Assembly: GCF_021044795.1 (NCBI RefSeq)
Contig: NZ_JAJNOP010000004.1
Reading direction: 5' to 3' (one strand)
DNA: 64,000 bases
Source of the DNA: Acidaminococcus hominis
Lineage (GTDB): Bacteria; Bacillota; Negativicutes; Acidaminococcales; Acidaminococcaceae
In this document: positions 60,283 to 64,000 of the stretch, in pieces
Position numbering within the stretch: position 1 is the stretch's first letter
Layout of the letters: each line of letters starts with the position of its first letter
Translations under genes and position numbers: made by a program
The notes under the pieces: generated by a model
What the model was told of the DNA's origin: nothing
Database searches by the model: none
What the model saw: the letters and a program-made list of their open reading frames with translations, nothing else

Positions 60283-60380
60283 GGTATAGCCTCCTTATAA
60301 CGACAGTGTCCTGGAAGCCAATCTTCCAGGACGGCTGCTGCCTCATTATACCATAGTCCTGGGGTTTGTTCCGGTTTCCC

Positions 60381-60422
60381 CAAAAAGAAAAGGATTGGCC
60401 CGGCTAAGCCGTTCCAATCCTT
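60381..60422 (-). terminator. Terminator of engB
   Basis: AAGGATTGG (60390-60398) pairs with CCAATCCTT (60414-60422). The minus strand continues TTCTTTTTGG. Confidence 0.75.
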
Positions 60423-60427
60423 CTCTT

Positions 60428-61063
60428 TTAGTTTTCTACCAGCTGATCCATAATCCGGTTGATCAAATCCTTCCGGGTTACATGGGAAGATGAGCTGTAG
60501 GTGATAATCTGGTCGTCCCTGAGGCCAAAGGTTTTCTGGTACAGGGCTTTCTGGCTGGCCACTGCGTTCTTGGACAGCTTGTCCGCCTTGGTCAGGATGA
60601 CCATCAGGGGCAGCCCCAGATTCAGCAGCCATTGGTAGCAGTCAATATCGCTTTCCATGGGAGCATGGCGAATGTCCATGAGTACACAAACCAGTTTCAG
60701 GAACTGGGAGTTTTCCATGTACTTGCAGATGAAGGCAGACCATTCGTTTTTGTTTCCCTTAGACGTCCGGGCAAACCCGTAGCCGGGCAGGTCCACCGCG
60801 TACAGGGTGTGGCGCTGCACCTCTTCCTCCACCTGGCGCTTGGCCTGGAAGGAGTAGAAGTTGATGGTTTGGGTTTTGCCGGGAGAACTGCTGACCCGGG
60901 CCAGGCCCTTACGCCGGGCCAAGGAGTTCAGCAATGAGGATTTGCCCACATTGCTCCGCCCGATAAATGCCACCTCATCAATGGTATCCTGGGGATACTG
61001 GGTGGCTTTGACGGCGGAAGCTACATAGTCCGCTCCGATGATATCCCACTGGGTTGTTGTCAT
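60428..61063 (-). CDS. engB: Ribosome biogenesis GTP-binding protein YihA/YsxC
   Basis: 211 residues. G1 FIGRSNVGKSSLLNSL, G2-region GKTQTINFYSFQ, G3 VDLPGYGFARTSKG and G4 LTKADKLS. It is needed for 50S assembly in Firmicutes. The GGAGG ribosome site lies inside the last codons of lon and only 1 bp separates the genes, so they are coupled. Confidence 0.95.
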   Translation of the reverse strand: MTTTQWDIIGADYVASAVKATQYPQDTIDEVAFIGRSNVGKSSLLNSLARRKGLARVSSSPGKTQTINFYSFQAKRQVEEEVQRHTLYAVDLPGYGFARTSKGNKNEWSAFICKYMENSQFLKLVCVLMDIRHAPMESDIDCYQWLLNLGLPLMVILTKADKLSKNAVASQKALYQKTFGLRDDQIITYSSSSHVTRKDLINRIMDQLVEN

Positions 61064-61064
61064 G

Positions 61065-63383
61065 TTATTCCTCCAAAGCCAGTTTGGTCACCTGATCCAT
61101 ATGCTCTACAGGAATGAATTCCATATCAGCCCGGACATTTTCCGGAATTTCTTCCAGATCCTGTACGTTCTGTTTGGGAATCAGCACCGTCTTCACCCGA
61201 TACCGATGGGCAGCCAGCACTTTTTCTTTCAGTCCGCCGATGGGCAGAACATGTCCTGTAATGGTGATTTCACCTGTCATGGCCAGGTCGGCCTTTACTT
61301 TCCGTTTCGTCAGTGCCGATTCCATAGCCGTAGCCATGGTAATACCGGCGGAAGGACCATCCTTGGGAATGGCACCTTCAGGTACGTGGATGTGGATGTC
61401 CACCTTTTCATTGAAGTCCGGCTCCAGACCCAGTTCTTTGGCCCGGGAACGGATATAGGTGAAGGCTGCCTGGGCAGATTCCTTCATCACATCTCCCAAT
61501 TGACCGGTGAGCACCAGTTTGCCCTTGCCCTCGCAGACCACCACTTCTATCTTCAGCAGTTCGCCGCCTACGCTGGTCCAGGCAAGGCCGGTGCAGACGC
61601 CCACTTCGGATCTGGCCCGCATATCGCTTTCCAGGAAAATAATGGGTCCCAGGAAGTCTTTCAGGTTGGACGGGGTTACGGAAACCTTCTCCACTTTCTC
61701 TTCCACAATCTTCCGGTCTGCCTTCCGGCATACCGTAGCGATTTTCCGCTCCAGATTCCGGACGCCGGCCTCCCGGGTGTAATCCCGGATAATGTGCTGG
61801 ATGGTGGCAGCACTCAGGGTCAGGTTCTTGCCGGTCAGGCCGTTGGCCTTCCGTTCTTTGGGCAGCAGGTGCAGCTGGGCAATCTTCAATTTTTCATCGT
61901 CGGTATAGCTGCTGAGTTCGATGACTTCCAACCGGTCCAGCAGAGGCGCCGGAATGGTTTCCACCGTATTGGCGGTTACAATCCAGAATACGTTGGACAT
62001 ATCATAGGGGAACTCGATGTAGTGGTCGCTGAAATGGCTGTTCTGTTCCGGATCCAGCACTTCCAGCAGGGCGGAAGCCGGGTCACCCCGGAAGTCAGCC
62101 CCCAGTTTGTCCACTTCATCCAGCAGGAATACCGGGTTGTCGGCGCCGCAGTCAATCATGCCGTTGATGAGACGGCCGGGCATGGCGCCAATATAGGTGC
62201 GGCGATGGCCGCGGATTTCGGCTTCATCCCGAATACCGCCCAGGGAAATCCGGGTGAATTTCCGGTGTACAGCCCGGGCAATGGATTCGGCCAAGCTGGT
62301 CTTGCCTACGCCGGGAGGTCCTACCAGACAAATGATAGGTCCCTTGTTGGTTTTGGTAATGGCCCGTACTGCCAGGTAATCCAGGATACGTTCCTTTACC
62401 TTCTTCAAACCATAGTGGTCCTTATCCAGGACTTCCGCAGCCTTTTTCAGGTCATAGTTTTCCCGGGTAGTCTTGCCCCAGGGCAGGGACAGCACCGTAT
62501 CCAGATAGTTGCGGATGACGGCACTTTCAGCCATCATAGGCGGCATCTTGTACAGCCGGTCCAGTTCCTTTTCCAGCTTCTGCTTCACGTCCTTGGGAAG
62601 CTTCAGCTTGCTCATTTTCGCTTTATATTCATCTACTTCGGACTCTTTATCGGAGCCTTCATCCAATTCCTTGTTGATGGCCTTGAGCTGTTCCCGAAGG
62701 TAATATTCTCTTTGGTTTTGTTCGATCTGTTTCCGGACCTGGGCAGAAATATCCTTTTCCAGGTTCACGATTTCCAGCTCTTTGCACAGATCGGTGTACA
62801 GCAGCTTCAGCCGGGTCTTTACATCCACGGCTTCCAGGATTTTTTCCTTTTCATCTATTTCAATGGTCAGGTACCCGGCAATCAGGTCGGCAATCCGGCC
62901 CGGGTCTTCCTGGTCCTTAAAGGTCAGCAGCACTTCGGAATTGACTTTCTTGGTGGCAACCACCCACTGTTCGAAGGTCTGCTCCATCATCCGGCGCAGG
63001 GCTTCCACTTCAGCGGAGTTGTCAATAATATCCGGGCGCTTTTCCACGTAGGCTTCCAGATTCATGCCTACGGCATCTACTACGGAAATCACTTCTACCC
63101 GTTCCAGGCCTTCCACCAGGATACGCATGGCTCCATTGGGCAGCTTCAGCATCTGCTTCACTTCCGCAATCACACCAAAGGTATACAGGGACTTGGCCGT
63201 CGGATCGGCATCTTCAGCAGAGCGCTGGGTAACCAGCAGGATCTGCTTGGTGGTGTTCATGGCGGTTTCTACAGATTTAATGGAGCGTTCACGCCCCACG
63301 TCCAGGTTGATGATCATTCCAGGGAATACGATAATCCCCCGCAATGGCAGTAAAGGTAATCTTAAACTTGTTGCATCCAACAT
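61065..63383 (-). CDS. lon: ATP-dependent protease La (Lon)
   Basis: 772 residues. N-terminal substrate-binding domain (LPLLPLRGIIVFPGMIINLD), AAA+ core with GPPGVGKTSLAESIA and DNPVFLLDEVDKLG, and the C-terminal protease with the catalytic Ser in VPEGAIPKDGPSAGITMATA and the Lys in GGLKEKVLAAHR. It degrades misfolded and regulatory proteins. The ATG at 63383 (AAGGACGG) is preferred to GTG at 63392. Order clpX-lon-engB is the Firmicutes standard. Confidence 0.97.
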   Translation of the reverse strand: MLDATSLRLPLLPLRGIIVFPGMIINLDVGRERSIKSVETAMNTTKQILLVTQRSAEDADPTAKSLYTFGVIAEVKQMLKLPNGAMRILVEGLERVEVISVVDAVGMNLEAYVEKRPDIIDNSAEVEALRRMMEQTFEQWVVATKKVNSEVLLTFKDQEDPGRIADLIAGYLTIEIDEKEKILEAVDVKTRLKLLYTDLCKELEIVNLEKDISAQVRKQIEQNQREYYLREQLKAINKELDEGSDKESEVDEYKAKMSKLKLPKDVKQKLEKELDRLYKMPPMMAESAVIRNYLDTVLSLPWGKTTRENYDLKKAAEVLDKDHYGLKKVKERILDYLAVRAITKTNKGPIICLVGPPGVGKTSLAESIARAVHRKFTRISLGGIRDEAEIRGHRRTYIGAMPGRLINGMIDCGADNPVFLLDEVDKLGADFRGDPASALLEVLDPEQNSHFSDHYIEFPYDMSNVFWIVTANTVETIPAPLLDRLEVIELSSYTDDEKLKIAQLHLLPKERKANGLTGKNLTLSAATIQHIIRDYTREAGVRNLERKIATVCRKADRKIVEEKVEKVSVTPSNLKDFLGPIIFLESDMRARSEVGVCTGLAWTSVGGELLKIEVVVCEGKGKLVLTGQLGDVMKESAQAAFTYIRSRAKELGLEPDFNEKVDIHIHVPEGAIPKDGPSAGITMATAMESALTKRKVKADLAMTGEITITGHVLPIGGLKEKVLAAHRYRVKTVLIPKQNVQDLEEIPENVRADMEFIPVEHMDQVTKLALEE

Positions 63384-63410
63384 GGTTTTCACCGTCCTTA
63401 CGTATAGAGA

Positions 63411-63437
63411 AAAAGGGAAAAGGGATATCCCTTTTCC
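63411..63437 (-). terminator. Hairpin between clpX and lon
   Basis: A perfect palindrome at 63416-63437 (GGAAAAGGGAT/ATCCCTTTTCC). On the minus strand CTTTTTCTC follows, so it should terminate, at least partly, before lon. Confidence 0.6.
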
Positions 63438-63443
63438 TTTTCT

Positions 63444-64000
63444 CTAGGCATTCTTTCTTGTGTCGTTTTTCTTTTCCTTCAGCACCAGGGTGGGTTCCTT
63501 TTTGTCGGTGACCACTTCTTTGGTAACGATGCATTTTTCCACATCGTCCCGGCTGGGCACTTCGTACATCACATTCTTCATGATGTTTTCGATAATGGCC
63601 CGCAGCCCTCTGGCGCCTGCATTCCGTTCCAGGGCTTCATGGGCGATGGCTTTCAAGGCACTGTCCTCGAATTCCAGGTCCACATGGTCCATGGCCAGGA
63701 AGCTTTCGTACTGCTTGGTCAGCGCATTCTTCGGTTCGGTAAGAATCCGCACCAAAGCGCTTTCATCCAACTTGTCCAAGGTCACTACCACCGGCAGCCG
63801 GCCTACGAACTCGGGAATCAAGCCGTACTTCACAAAGTCCTCCGGCAGCACTTTCCGGAAAACATTTTCATCCTTCTTCTGCTGGGCAGTGGCGATATCC
63901 GCACCAAAACCCATACTCTTTTTGCCGGTACGGGCGTTGATGACGTTCTCCAGGCCCGCAAAGGCCCCGCCGCAGATAAACAGGATATTGGTGGTATCGA
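63444..64000 (-). CDS. clpX: ATP-dependent Clp protease ATP-binding subunit ClpX, 5' part outside window
   Basis: The frame is open to the window edge, so only about the C-terminal 185 residues are seen. It reads TTNILFICGGAFAGLENVIN, then the sensor region LIPEFVGRLPVVVTLDKLDE, and GARGLRAIIENIMKNVMYEV, characteristic of ClpX. It unfolds substrates for ClpP. The C-terminal tail ends in Lys-rich residues (EKKNDTRKNA). A terminator-like hairpin separates it from lon. Confidence 0.95.
   Translation of the reverse strand, partial: DTTNILFICGGAFAGLENVINARTGKKSMGFGADIATAQQKKDENVFRKVLPEDFVKYGLIPEFVGRLPVVVTLDKLDESALVRILTEPKNALTKQYESFLAMDHVDLEFEDSALKAIAHEALERNAGARGLRAIIENIMKNVMYEVPSRDDVEKCIVTKEVVTDKKEPTLVLKEKKNDTRKNA

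Overview
The window looks like chromosomal DNA of a didermic Firmicute of the class Negativicutes, most likely an Acidaminococcus-type anaerobe (inference). Two things point there. The housekeeping genes and gene order are of Firmicutes type (ylxM-ffh-rpsP-khpA-ylqD-rimM-trmD-rplS-lepB-rbgA-rnhB-yraN-comM, and clpX-lon-engB). At the same time there are outer-membrane autotransporters and a PilM/N/O-type pilus-assembly module, which need an outer membrane or belong to such cells. The DNA is GC-rich. Almost every gene is on the minus strand; the plus-strand genes are an HxlR regulator, a 2-hydroxyacid dehydrogenase, rpmB and a Crp/Fnr regulator.

Layout. 1-4250: the 3' part of a CytX-like pyrimidine/HMP permease, two small flavoproteins divergent from an HxlR regulator, and a 2-hydroxyacid dehydrogenase. 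4250-6560: an accessory island with two promoter-plus-terminator units that look like independent small RNAs, on either side of an array of five small genes made of two duplicated families. 6588-10400: rpsI, rplM, gltX and a DEAD-box-type helicase. 10560-10945: a cluster of palindromic intergenic repeats. 10985-17000: a secreted tannase-like esterase, two PLP aminotransferases and a uridine-kinase-type nucleoside kinase. 17100-19983: a PilO-like gene and a 784-codon gene that joins prepilin peptidase, PilM-like and PilN-like parts in one reading frame.

19995-29440: comM, yraN, rnhB, rbgA, lepB, an unknown membrane protein, rplS, trmD, rimM, ylqD, khpA, rpsP, ffh and ylxM (translation, ribosome maturation and secretion). 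29492-34269: an unknown gene, thiE, thiM, thiD and transketolase; with CytX these suggest salvage of thiamine precursors for TPP enzymes such as transketolase. 34611-39770: an EF-G paralogue with altered G1 and G3 residues, a TVP38-family membrane protein and recG. 39890-45084: rpmB, a zinc-ribbon protein, pnp, an FprA-type flavodiiron protein and a divergent Crp/Fnr regulator.

45160-58189: two very large tandem paralogous autotransporters with modular Gly-rich passengers. The downstream copy is split by a one-base insertion. Both copies share promoter and operator architecture. 58790-64000: aldo/keto reductase, rubrerythrin-like ferritin-fold protein, engB, lon and the 3' part of clpX. I found no tRNA, rRNA, CRISPR array, insertion sequence or prophage gene.
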